From: Shewanella psychrophila
Lineage (GTDB): Bacteria > Pseudomonadota > Gammaproteobacteria > Enterobacterales > Shewanellaceae
Assembly: GCF_002005305.1 (NCBI RefSeq)
Contig: NZ_CP014782.1
Span: forward strand, 2,976,001 to 3,040,000
Length of the DNA stretch: 64,000 nucleotides
Reading direction: 5' to 3'
The notes under the pieces were generated by a model that saw nothing but the letters and a program-made list of their open reading frames with translations, did not search any database and was not told where the DNA came from. A program made the translations under genes and the position numbers. The first letter of the stretch is position 1; each line of letters opens with the position of its first letter. Of the stretch, positions 42,691-50,618 are shown piece by piece.

Positions 42691-42852
42691 TGCCTACATC
42701 CTACAGCTCACACTGACTCTTCATCAGTTTTACACTTATTTCTACGTAGCTGAAAAAATCCTGCTAGGTTAAGCTCCTATTAAGTCCGTAGGCGGTAAAC
42801 TTCCCGACACTTAATTTTTGATACATTTCAGCAAGCCTTCAATGGAGAGATA

Positions 42853-43890
42853 ATGAAAGATAACCTTGGAAAATTGGTACTCCTTGCCCTTTTAATAGGG
42901 ACTTCACTCTATTGGGGGGCCGATAGTTTCACAAATGACTCCGTCAATCTAAAAAATACTGATAACGCAGAACTCGATGTGACAGATCCCAGCAATAAAC
43001 GAGCTGCACCATCAGACGAAGAACAAACAAAAAGCAATCTTCCTCAGCTGAGCGACAATATCCCCACCAGCGAAGCTAGAGATGTGGTACTTGACTCACT
43101 AGACGATCTTATCACCCTGTTCGATTCACTGGATTACAACACTCAAAGCTGGCTCAAAGGAAACCGCGAAGTGCCGCGCCTCACCTTTGAAGGCGTCAGC
43201 GATAACTGGCATAAGACATCCAACGAGATCCCCGTTCAACAGAAGAAGATGGTCTTCTTCCGTCTAATGGCACCGCTGATTCTAGTATCTAACGAGAAAA
43301 TATTACTGGAGCGGCAGATCGTTGAAGCTGCCAAGTTAAATGATCCTGAACTAAAGCGTATCGCATTAAGGTATAAAGCCATAACGGATGCTAGCGTCCA
43401 AATAACCCAAGATATACGCCTTCAATTATTGAATCAGGTCGATATATTGCCGCCTTCTTTAGTACTAGCTCAGGCTGCCGAAGAAAGTGGCTGGGCTACC
43501 TCGAGATTCACCTTAGAGGGCAATGCATTCTTCGGTCAGTGGGATTTTAGCGGCAAGGGTATGATCCCTAAACAACAACGAAAAGAGTTAGGCAACTATG
43601 GTTTGGCGAGATTCGATAGTCCGTTAGCATCGGTGGAAGGTTACATGTTTAACCTCAATACTAATAATGCCTACGTTAAACTACGTAACCTTCGTACCGA
43701 GCTAAGAAAGAGTGGACATCCAATAACAGGACCAGAACTTGCGGGCACGTTAGATAAGTACTCTGAACGTGGTCAAGCTTACATAGATGGCATTCGAGAG
43801 ATGATACGTTTTAATAAACTAGATCAAGTGGATCAAGCTTACCTCAGTAGCAAGCCCCCACTGCATTTAATTAGCAACAAACAAGAGTAG
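42853..43890 (+). CDS. Bax-like glucosaminidase-domain protein
   Basis: A 345-residue exported or membrane-anchored protein. Residues 7-24 form an uncleaved-type hydrophobic segment; residues 30-75 are an acidic, low-complexity linker. The C-terminal half (about 190-330) is a glucosaminidase (LYZ2-like) domain: SLVLAQAAEESGWATSRFTLEGNAFFGQW carries the catalytic Glu of the AESGWG-type motif, and the following loop and YMFNLNTNNAY segments match E. coli Bax. The predicted role is peptidoglycan cleavage in the periplasm. The gene has a short gap and its own hairpin terminator. Confidence 0.87.
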   Translation: MKDNLGKLVLLALLIGTSLYWGADSFTNDSVNLKNTDNAELDVTDPSNKRAAPSDEEQTKSNLPQLSDNIPTSEARDVVLDSLDDLITLFDSLDYNTQSWLKGNREVPRLTFEGVSDNWHKTSNEIPVQQKKMVFFRLMAPLILVSNEKILLERQIVEAAKLNDPELKRIALRYKAITDASVQITQDIRLQLLNQVDILPPSLVLAQAAEESGWATSRFTLEGNAFFGQWDFSGKGMIPKQQRKELGNYGLARFDSPLASVEGYMFNLNTNNAYVKLRNLRTELRKSGHPITGPELAGTLDKYSERGQAYIDGIREMIRFNKLDQVDQAYLSSKPPLHLISNKQE

Positions 43891-43904
43891 ACCGAATCTA
43901 AAAT

Positions 43905-43940
43905 ATAAGCGCTAACTTTCTGATTTGAGTTAGCGCTTAT
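43905..43940. terminator. Bidirectional terminator
   Basis: Perfect 13-bp stem ATAAGCGCTAACT with its complement, between the convergent glucosaminidase gene and the unknown gene at 43965. Confidence 0.75.
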
Positions 43941-43964
43941 TAAAGGTAAAAAGCTTCAAAGCCA

Positions 43965-44492
43965 CTAGCAATGATCAAAGTGTGCATACTCCATACACAT
44001 AAATTCAATTTGTTGTAGCGATAAGACGGGGACATTTATTTCCCTCAATAAGGACGTTTCTATATTAAGGGGAGCGAGAGTATCTTCAGCTGTGGCATGC
44101 ACATCTCTAACCTCAGAGGTGCCCGCCTCCTTAATCTCCTGTACTTTAATCTCCTGTACTTTAATGCCTTGGCCATCATGAGTTAGCAATTGAATCGAAG
44201 CACTGTAATCATTAGTGAGGCCACAATCTAGCCAAAGGTTTTTCCATCGCACACAGTAAAATTGTCTACTCTGAACCAGAGTATCGTCTGCATTATCTGA
44301 TTGTTCGTTCATGTTAGGAGTCACTTCATAGGCTATAGCTTCTTGCTGCGGCTCATTTGAACGCTTAGCTGAGGCACTAATAACAGCAATGACCAACTTC
44401 ATATTATCGAAAGCCGACAGCGACTCTCTGGCATAGGGCGCGAGTAAACTTTGCACTAGCTCTAATACTTTTTTATCTGGTCCAGAATTCAT
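43965..44492 (-). CDS. Hypothetical protein with an in-frame internal duplication
   Basis: A protein of about 175 residues that I do not recognise. It is soluble, acidic in its centre, with six Cys and an ending YAHFDHC. The pentapeptide KVQEI is repeated in tandem by a 15-bp perfect DNA duplication (44131-44165), which keeps the frame. I chose the ATG at 44492 with AGG about 11 nt upstream; a GTG at 44498 is also possible. It is followed (on the minus strand) by a terminator and lies downstream of a GNAT gene with which it may be co-transcribed, since the gap is only about 45 bp. Confidence 0.6.
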   Translation of the reverse strand: MNSGPDKKVLELVQSLLAPYARESLSAFDNMKLVIAVISASAKRSNEPQQEAIAYEVTPNMNEQSDNADDTLVQSRQFYCVRWKNLWLDCGLTNDYSASIQLLTHDGQGIKVQEIKVQEIKEAGTSEVRDVHATAEDTLAPLNIETSLLREINVPVLSLQQIEFMCMEYAHFDHC

Positions 44493-44541
44493 AATCACAC
44501 TACCTGTGGAGGTTAATTCAAGCTGATTGAATCTTGTTTAT

Positions 44542-45111
44542 TCAAGTGGATAAGGCCAATAGATAGTAATCTCTATCATCAAAGGTAAAATAGTCTAAAA
44601 CCACCATAGAAGCTTTTTTGGTATGAGCTGTAAAAGAAGCTAGGTTATCTTCTGCAATAAAGGTCAGCATAAACGAAAATTCGTTTTTAACTTGAGCCTT
44701 TATCCCATTGACCAAAGCCTCGAATATCCCCTGCCCACGACACTCTTTCTTAATCCAGATAGGACCATATTGGCAAGAGTTCCCCTTAGATAACTGACTA
44801 CCATCGACATTGAGCTCCTTCAATCCCTTAAGAATGCGCCTGTAAACAGGCCAAGCTTCAAAAAACGTCCAACGGCCTGCAATAACATAGCCAATAATCT
44901 CACGAGTCTCTGTGCTTGAATCCTTAGCCATATTTTTTTCGGCAATGCAGATCCAATGGTTTTCAATGAGTTCTTTTAGCTCAGCTTTCCCGAACGCTTG
45001 CCCATCTAATGTCTTGGCTTTTGAACCATCATTAAGTTCATCATTAAGATGTAACTTTTCCAGTTCAATTAATTGTTCGAGATCGCCAATATGGGCGGGT
45101 CTAATATTCAT
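44542..45111 (-). CDS. GNAT-family N-acetyltransferase
   Basis: A 189-residue protein with the GNAT fold. It opens with MNIRPAHIGDLEQLIELEKLHL, the usual first strand and helix, and the acetyl-CoA binding motif A is in CQYGPIWIKKECRGQGIFEALVNGIK (the Q/R-x-x-G-x-G/A pattern reads RGQGIF). The C-terminal strand lies in MLTFIAEDNLASFTAHTKKASM. The substrate cannot be told. It is probably the first gene of a two-gene unit with the unknown protein at 43965. Confidence 0.85.
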   Translation of the reverse strand: MNIRPAHIGDLEQLIELEKLHLNDELNDGSKAKTLDGQAFGKAELKELIENHWICIAEKNMAKDSSTETREIIGYVIAGRWTFFEAWPVYRRILKGLKELNVDGSQLSKGNSCQYGPIWIKKECRGQGIFEALVNGIKAQVKNEFSFMLTFIAEDNLASFTAHTKKASMVVLDYFTFDDRDYYLLALST

Positions 45112-45303
45112 TGTACAAGCATTAACCTTTTAACTATCGATGAAACACATTCGAGGAGATGAAGCCTAGATTATATACCTAAAAGGCTCAGGTATTGATT
45201 ATATATCCTAAGGGTACTCGTCTCTAATTGAGCCCCTATTTGCATAATGACGATCTGACTACCACAATTAACGCAATAGCCAGATAACTTTGCCTAGGTT
45301 CCC

Positions 45304-46275
45304 ATGCTTCCTGAAAATATTGATACCAGTATTAGCTTACTTGAAAGTGATAATACGCAGCTAAATTTAGTTCGCTGGATGCACCAGTGTGAATTGATGA
45401 AGCGTTATTATGAAGCTGATGTGGTATTTATCATTCAAGAAACCGGGAGCAGTTTTGAAGTTATCGTGAGCTCGATCAGTCAATCCAGACAGTTTACCAC
45501 TGGCACAGCGTTCGATAGAGATCATAAAGTCTTTCAACGTTTAGTTCGCTCATTACCAGATGGGTTAAATATCGATTTGACCAATCATGACCATGTAGAT
45601 CTACATGAAGAATTTGATCAAGCCCACAGCTTATTAACCCGTCCAATTCTCTGGCCCGATGGCACACACTTTGGTTGTATCTGTGTATTGAATGCCAAAG
45701 CATCCACTTCGGCATCGAACTCATTCATGTTGGAACCTTTTCAGGTATTACTTCAGCAAGAGCTGACCCTATATTGCCAAACTCAACGAATAGAATCGCT
45801 ATCCATGCGTGATAGAGAAACTGGCATGTTGAACCAATATGGTTTCATCATGATGGCACCGAGACAACTTAGCCTTGGGCGACGCTTCGGTGCTCACGCG
45901 GGCATCATCTTCTTCGAACTCTATTCCGCTCATACCTTGGAGCATATCGAAGAGAAACATCATAGATTATTGGGAAGTATCATCCAGGATACGATAAGAA
46001 CTGCCGATATTGCGGCCCACTACAGTGATGATCAGTTCGTTGTACTGGTATTTGTCGATTCAGAGAGAGATCTTCTCCATATAGGTAAGCGAGTCGACAA
46101 GCTGATTTATCAACAAAACGATCAACTTAAAGTCGACTCAAGCTGTAACTATTTCACTCCAGACTCGACACTTAAATTGGCCCCCATGCTTGAAGAATCA
46201 AAAAAAGGATTGAAATCTGAGCAGCTTAAGTTAGAAGAGCAAGCAGCCAAACTAGAAGCCGCAGCTGTAACATGA
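45304..46275 (+). CDS. GAF plus degenerate GGDEF protein, paralogue 1
   Basis: A 323-residue soluble protein. Residues 10-160 look like a GAF-type sensor (a WPDGTHFGCICVLNA strand is typical of GAF domains in diguanylate cyclases). Residues 170-300 follow the GGDEF fold, opening RDRETGMLNQYGFIMMAPRQLSLGRRFG, close to the D-x-L-T-G-L-L-N-R-R-x-F consensus, but the active loop reads YSDDQFVVLV in place of GGDEF. The product is therefore unlikely to make c-di-GMP. It has an Ala- and Glu-rich helical tail. The next gene is a clear paralogue, 247 bp downstream. Confidence 0.75.
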   Translation: MLPENIDTSISLLESDNTQLNLVRWMHQCELMKRYYEADVVFIIQETGSSFEVIVSSISQSRQFTTGTAFDRDHKVFQRLVRSLPDGLNIDLTNHDHVDLHEEFDQAHSLLTRPILWPDGTHFGCICVLNAKASTSASNSFMLEPFQVLLQQELTLYCQTQRIESLSMRDRETGMLNQYGFIMMAPRQLSLGRRFGAHAGIIFFELYSAHTLEHIEEKHHRLLGSIIQDTIRTADIAAHYSDDQFVVLVFVDSERDLLHIGKRVDKLIYQQNDQLKVDSSCNYFTPDSTLKLAPMLEESKKGLKSEQLKLEEQAAKLEAAAVT

Positions 46276-46522
46276 AAACCACACTTCACCAATAGGTTCG
46301 AATGCTGTCCCCCCCGCGCCTTTTTCCAAATATGCACAATATTGATTTAGTAAATAGTCGAACACTCTGTTCTTCAAAAAACATATAATGTTACATTTTA
46401 TTAACCCTAAAAATTCAGTATGCTTGACCAGTGTTAGAACAGGCCAATCTAAATCCTGAACATGACTAATTTAATACGATAAAAATAATTGTAGTGCAGA
46501 TTAAAACTAAGAGAGAAGTTAC

Positions 46523-47467
46523 ATGCTAGCCCAAAGCAACCATCATCAACTCTGGCTAAGAGAACAAGATCATCCTGCTATCAACTTGCCAAGATGGCAA
46601 CAACAAATGGATCTCTTGGCCAGTTTCTATCGTTCACAGGCTAGCCTAATTTTACAATTAGCTGATAATCGTTTTCAGATAGTCTGCGCTCACCAGAGCC
46701 AAGATTACTCCCTCAATGGAGGAGCGATATTTTCCGATGCTGGATTATTTAAAATACTCGAATCCCACAGCGGTTATGGTCTACCTAACTCCAACGGAAG
46801 TGAGTTCACTTCAGGCCTATCTCAGTTTCAACAAGTGCTATACCAATTGATTTATTGGCCAGATGGTGAACTCTTTGGCTGTATATTGATCTGCGATCCT
46901 AAGCAGAATAGATTTCAAGACCGTCTAGCACCTCTTGTAGAAACAACTAAATCTTTAATTCAGGCTGAACTTAAACATCTATTCTTGATGATGAAAGTCC
47001 AGATGCTATCTGTACAGGATGAACAAACCTGCATGCTTAACCAATACGGCTTTAGCCTGATGGCACCAAGACAATTGAGCCTAAGTCGGCGTTTTGGTTC
47101 TCATGCTGGAATAATTTTAGTCGAAGCCATCTTCGATGACTCGACCGAAGGACAGACGGAATCAAATGAACAAAAACTGCGTATACTAGCCAGGATAATC
47201 CATAACAGTTTAAGAGATGCGGATGTATCGGCAAGAATAAATCATAACCAGTTTATTATTCTTTGCTTCATCGATAATCAGTCAAACCTTGATTCCTTGG
47301 TGTTAAGGCTGAAGAAGCAGTTTGCCAAAGAGGAGCAGAATTTGAACTTAGTCACAGGACAGAGTTACTTTACTCCCGATACTCAAATTAGCCTTGCTCC
47401 TATGCAGCAGCAAGCCAACGACAGTCTAAACCTGAACCGACTCCAGCTGCAAAAAAGAACAAACTAG
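46523..47467 (+). CDS. GAF plus degenerate GGDEF protein, paralogue 2
   Basis: A 314-residue soluble protein, paralogous over its whole length to the product of 45304. Shared blocks include WPDG-E/T-x-FGCI near residue 115 and CMLNQYGFSLMAPRQLSLSRRFGSHAGII (about 172-200), which is nearly identical in both. The GGDEF site is again lost, here reading INHNQFIILCF. The conserved end YFTPDTQISLAPMQQQA is also shared. A good ribosome binding site (GAGAGAAG) precedes the ATG. Two adjacent copies that lost catalysis but kept the fold suggest a non-enzymatic role, as receptor or binding partner. Confidence 0.75.
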   Translation: MLAQSNHHQLWLREQDHPAINLPRWQQQMDLLASFYRSQASLILQLADNRFQIVCAHQSQDYSLNGGAIFSDAGLFKILESHSGYGLPNSNGSEFTSGLSQFQQVLYQLIYWPDGELFGCILICDPKQNRFQDRLAPLVETTKSLIQAELKHLFLMMKVQMLSVQDEQTCMLNQYGFSLMAPRQLSLSRRFGSHAGIILVEAIFDDSTEGQTESNEQKLRILARIIHNSLRDADVSARINHNQFIILCFIDNQSNLDSLVLRLKKQFAKEEQNLNLVTGQSYFTPDTQISLAPMQQQANDSLNLNRLQLQKRTN

Positions 47468-47493
47468 CTCTAGGCTGATGATTTAAAATTGGA

Positions 47494-47757
47494 CTAATCT
47501 TGATTTTCCTCCTGGGCTCTTGCCCATTGTATAAACATTACAATGGGAAAGGGTGACATCATTACCGCTCCCATTCCAATCAAGCTAGACACCAACACCA
47601 TCCCGGATATTTCAAGTGTCATATCTGTAAAAAGGTAAGCACCAATGCCGCTAAGAAGCATCAGCAAGCCTATCCAATGTAATAGTTTCAAAGCTTTCAT
47701 TACACTTTGCGCCCTTATCTCGAATTTTCGCTGTTTATCTTGTTCTAAACTTGCCAC
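47494..47757 (-). CDS. Small two-helix membrane protein
   Basis: An 87-residue protein with two hydrophobic segments (about residues 23-43 and 49-72) and charged ends, which I do not recognise. The start is a GTG at 47757; an ATG at 47700 would give a 68-residue form. It is convergent with the paralogue gene (27 bp gap between stops) and divergent from the META-domain gene, whose start is only 32 bp away, so its promoter must be very compact. Confidence 0.55.
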   Translation of the reverse strand: MASLEQDKQRKFEIRAQSVMKALKLLHWIGLLMLLSGIGAYLFTDMTLEISGMVLVSSLIGMGAVMMSPFPIVMFIQWARAQEENQD

Positions 47758-47789
47758 AATATAAGCATAAAATTATTTGGATCTCAGTT

Positions 47790-48203
47790 ATGTCTTTAAA
47801 ATCTTTTTTGATCGCTACTACATTCTTCGCATTATCCGCCTGTCAAAGCACGGCAGAGCCAGAGCCTCAGGGAATTGAACTAGCTGGAACCTGGCATATA
47901 GAGGTAATCGCAGGTAATCCTGTCATCGATTACAGTCCGGCTCAACTCATCTTTAGTCAAGATGGCAAATTGACTGGAAATAACAGTTGTAATAACTTCT
48001 TTGGTGGATACTCAATTCAAGGATCATCGATCACACTCTCTCCGGCAGGTAACACGATGAAAGCCTGTGTCGATGCATTAATGGATCAAGAACAAAGAGT
48101 CATGATGGCCATGCCTAAAGTCACTTCGGGTCAAATTGCCAAAGGAAAGCTGCTATTAAAAGACGCCAGTGGTAAAACTCAATTTGTATTGAGTAAGCTC
48201 TGA
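47790..48203 (+). CDS. META-domain lipoprotein (HslJ-like)
   Basis: A 137-residue lipoprotein. Residues 1-18 form a signal ending in the lipobox LSAC; the mature part is a META domain, seen in GTWHIEVIAGNP, GKLTGNNSCNNFFGGYSI and the TMKACVDALMDQEQRVM segment. HslJ of E. coli has the same fold and is linked to novobiocin resistance and heat shock. I chose the ATG at 47790, 13 codons into the longest frame, since the signal peptide then starts at once (MSLKSFLIATTFF). A strong terminator follows. Confidence 0.88.
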   Translation: MSLKSFLIATTFFALSACQSTAEPEPQGIELAGTWHIEVIAGNPVIDYSPAQLIFSQDGKLTGNNSCNNFFGGYSIQGSSITLSPAGNTMKACVDALMDQEQRVMMAMPKVTSGQIAKGKLLLKDASGKTQFVLSKL

Positions 48204-48244
48204 AGCGAATTAATCTGCTAAACAGACTCTCTGAGTAGATAACA

Positions 48245-48270
48245 AAAAAACCGCCCAATGGCGGTTTTTT
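48245..48270. terminator. Bidirectional terminator after the META-domain gene
   Basis: Stem AAAAAACCGCC/GGCGGTTTTTT with a 4-nt loop, 42 bp past the stop at 48203. Confidence 0.92.
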
Positions 48271-48302
48271 GTTATCTATCATCAACTCATCTGCGGCGAG
48301 AT
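48266..48302 (+). repeat. Fragment of the structured dispersed repeat
   Basis: TTTGTTATCTATCATC then CTGCGGCGAG matches the start of the five full elements, directly after a terminator. Similarity ends at about 48302. Confidence 0.35.
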
Positions 48303-48357
48303 TAACTCGTCTAGACCAAACCTGTTAGACTAAGTCAGCTAGATTAAGTCATTGCTC

Positions 48358-48789
48358 TCAGGCATCAAAATACCCACTCTTAGCCAGTTGATCGACTTCC
48401 ACTTTATGAAGTGATGCCGGAGGTTGCTCCCGCTCAATAAGATAACTCCAATATGCATCATCAAACCCACGAAATAATTGATCCGCTTTTCCTTCAGACT
48501 TTAAGATCAACCACCACCAGACAAGCCCCCAAGCCCCAAAAGTTATCAGAGTAAGAATAAAGTGAATCAGCTTATTTTTCTCAAGGTTGGTTGGCTCAAG
48601 TTTGGTCCGTTTACCATTATCACGATGAATACCTGATTCTTCTTCCGGAATGAGGCTATCTTGATTAGCTGCCGTTTGCCGAAACAATGAGTGCATGTCC
48701 TCACCATTTCTTTTATATCTCACATCACAATGAGAAGAAGACTTTACCCCTAGCCGATGAACTCGATATTTATGGTGGACTGATGCCAT
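48358..48789 (-). CDS. Hypothetical protein with one membrane helix
   Basis: A 143-residue protein that I do not recognise. It has a basic N-terminal half (VHHKYRVHRLG, KSSSHCDVRYKR), one strong hydrophobic helix with several Trp residues (LIHFILTLITFGAWGLVWWWLIL, about residues 74-96), and a short acidic C-terminal part. The hydrophobic helix with Trp residues looks like the DUF4234/superinfection type of small membrane protein, but this is not certain. The frame is open upstream to 48945; I chose the ATG at 48789 since AGAGG precedes it and the upstream part looks non-coding. Confidence 0.5.
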   Translation of the reverse strand: MASVHHKYRVHRLGVKSSSHCDVRYKRNGEDMHSLFRQTAANQDSLIPEEESGIHRDNGKRTKLEPTNLEKNKLIHFILTLITFGAWGLVWWWLILKSEGKADQLFRGFDDAYWSYLIEREQPPASLHKVEVDQLAKSGYFDA

Positions 48790-48849
48790 AGGCGCCTCTT
48801 TTTTCTTGAGCCGACTTCTCTTGAGCCAATAATAAAAGTCTAGCAGAGA

Positions 48850-49100
48850 TAGGGCCTGTTGACCTTTCATGGTTGTTTTGCAGCGAGTTGTTGACCTTTT
48901 TATACAAGTTGGAGCTTGAGTAGTGTAGTGACTCAACATAAACAAGCGATAACGCGGTAGAAATGGTCAACAAACGCTGCCCTACGGGCTCATCTCAATG
49001 GGCTTCCTGCTGTGTTACGAGCTTTTCATCTAATCCATTAGGCGTCATCGCTCGATGCCTTGCATCAACCCCATTAAGATTGAGCAAAATTCAAGCTCGA
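48850..49100. other. Probable repeat remnants before the GNAT gene
   Basis: The motif GTTGACC/GGTCAAC occurs three times (about 48858, 48892 and 48965), and the segment 48970-49080 has the look of a dispersed repeat (a frame reading KRCPTG then WASCCVTSFSSNP crosses it). No gene is supported. Confidence 0.35.
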
Positions 49101-49221
49101 AAGATAAACAAGCCCTGGTGCTTTAGTCGAGTAAAAATCATAAATTATTCGTCAGAATAAACTCGGCAGCATGCTAGAGTATCTGCAAAATGGAGTCTTC
49201 CTCCGTAAAATCAAAAGTACA

Positions 49222-49695
49222 ATGAGTGTGGAATCAAATATGCAAACAAATATGCAATTAAGAAAAGGTCAGCAGTCAGATCTGACTGCGCTGGTACAAT
49301 TCAATCAAGCAATGGCAATGGAAACTGAAAATCTATCCCTAGATGAAGACTTGCTAACCAAAGGGGTGAACACCTTACTGTCAGAGCCGGAAAAAGGCTT
49401 CTACCTAGTCGCCGAAATCGATGGCGAAATAGTAGGTTCTCTGATGGTGACATTCGAATGGAGCGATTGGCGCGCACTTAATTACTTTTGGATCCAGAGT
49501 GTCTATATCCGTCCGGAGAATCGACGCCAAGGTATCTATGGCAAGCTATACCAGCAAGTGAAAACCATAGCAGCAGAGAATGGTGGTGCGGCCAGTTTCA
49601 GACTCTACGTCGAGCAGGAAAATACCAAGGCTCAACAAACTTATAAAGCCCTGGGAATGGAGCAGAGTTACTATTTAATGTACGAAGAAAAATAG
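49222..49695 (+). CDS. GNAT-family N-acetyltransferase
   Basis: A protein of about 157 residues with a full GNAT domain: first strand in MQLRKGQQSDLTALVQFNQAMA, central YLVAEIDGEIVGSLMVTFEWSDWRALNYFWIQSVYI, acetyl-CoA motif A in RPENRRQGIYGKLYQQV, and the closing VEQENTKAQQTYKALGM helix and strand. The start is not certain: ATG codons at 49222, 49240 and 49252 are all in frame; GGA seven bases before 49240 favours the second. The substrate cannot be told. The gene ends right at a dense cluster of palindromes. Confidence 0.85.
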   Translation: MSVESNMQTNMQLRKGQQSDLTALVQFNQAMAMETENLSLDEDLLTKGVNTLLSEPEKGFYLVAEIDGEIVGSLMVTFEWSDWRALNYFWIQSVYIRPENRRQGIYGKLYQQVKTIAAENGGAASFRLYVEQENTKAQQTYKALGMEQSYYLMYEEK

Positions 49696-49893
49696 CGAGA
49701 GCGAACGCTTCGCTTCGAGGACGTTCGCGGGAACAAGTTCCCTGCTAGAGCGCTTCGCTGCGAGAAAATGAGAATAAGCAAAGAAACAAGCAACAGCTTT
49801 TGACTTATCTTTTCCTCGCAGTGACGAAGTCACGCTCTCGAAGGCGCTTTCCAGCTGCTCTCAAAGACCGAAGGTCGCCCTCGAAACTATCTT
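49694..49893. repeat. Cluster of nested short palindromes
   Basis: About 200 bp with an overall inverted design: GCGAGAGCG (near 49696) pairs with CGCTCTCG (near 49832), and CTGCGAG-AAAA (about 49769) with TTTTCCTCGCAG (about 49810). Inside are shorter stems such as GGGAACAAGTTCCC, GTGACGAAGTCAC and GACCGAAGGTC. It sits between the GNAT gene and the sdaA-end array. No coding sense was found. Confidence 0.7.
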
Positions 49894-50618
49894 TTAAGCA
49901 CAGATACTCGTCACCTTGATGGCTAAACCACCTTGGCTAGTTTCACGGTATTTAACGTGCATGTCTTTGCCCGTTTCATACCATAGATTGTTGCGATAAC
50001 CTGCTCTCATCTGCATGAGAATATGAACATAAAAAAGGCCATCTTTTGATGGCCTCTTCTCAAAAATGTTACTTGTTAAGCACAGATACTCGTCACCTTG
50101 ATGGCTAAACCACCTTGGCTAGTTTCACGGTATTTAACGTGCATGTCTTTGCCCGTTTCATACAATAACTGTTGCGATAACCTGCTCTCATCTGCATGAG
50201 AATATGAACATAAAAAAGGCCATCTTTTGATGGCCTCTTCTCAAAAATGTTACTTGTTAAGCACAGATACTCGTCACCTTGATGGCTAAACCACCTTGGC
50301 TAGTTTCACGGTATTTAACGTGCATGTCTTTGCCCGTTTCATACAATAACTGTTGCGATAACCTGCTCTCATCTGCATGAGAATATGAACATAAAAAAGG
50401 CCATCTTTTGATGGCCTCTTCTCAAAAATGTTACTTGTTAAGCACAGATACTCGTCACCTTGATGGCTAAACCACCTTGGCTAGTTTCACGGTATTTAAC
50501 GTGCATGTCTTTGCCCGTTTCATACCATAATTGTTGCGATAACCTGCTCTCATCTGCATGAGAATATGAACATAAAAAAGGCCATCTTTTGATGGCCTCT
50601 TCTCAAAAATGTTACTTG
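49894..50618 (-). repeat. Tandem array of four copied sdaA 3' ends
   Basis: Four head-to-tail units start at 49894, 50076, 50257 and 50438 (lengths 182, 181, 181 and 181 bp) and run straight into the real sdaA stop at 50619. Read on the minus strand, each unit begins with about 45 bp of linker, continues with the last ~29 codons of sdaA including the stop (identical to the gene through YETGKDMHVKYRETS and on to TSICA), and ends with the sdaA terminator hairpin. The units differ from each other at only a few bases. Upstream of the shared codons, the linker has a diverged relation to sdaA (AGGTTATCGCAACA against AGGTTATAGCGACC), so the repeat may have begun by recombination with a second serine dehydratase gene. 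Confidence 0.95.
50579..50598 (-). terminator. sdaA terminator (also present in each array unit)
   Basis: Stem AGGCCATC/GATGGCCT with a TTTT loop and a run of T residues on the minus strand. The same hairpin recurs about every 181 bp at 50398, 50217 and 50036, giving four terminators in a row. Confidence 0.9.

Noticed and set aside
48963..49160. 65-codon frame reading KRCPTG then WASCCVTSFSSNP
   Set aside because: Composition and lack of start signals point to a dispersed repeat remnant rather than a gene.
49894..50618. CRISPR-like periodicity (repeats every 181 bp)
   Set aside because: The whole unit is repeated without variable spacers, and it matches the sdaA 3' end; no cas genes were seen.
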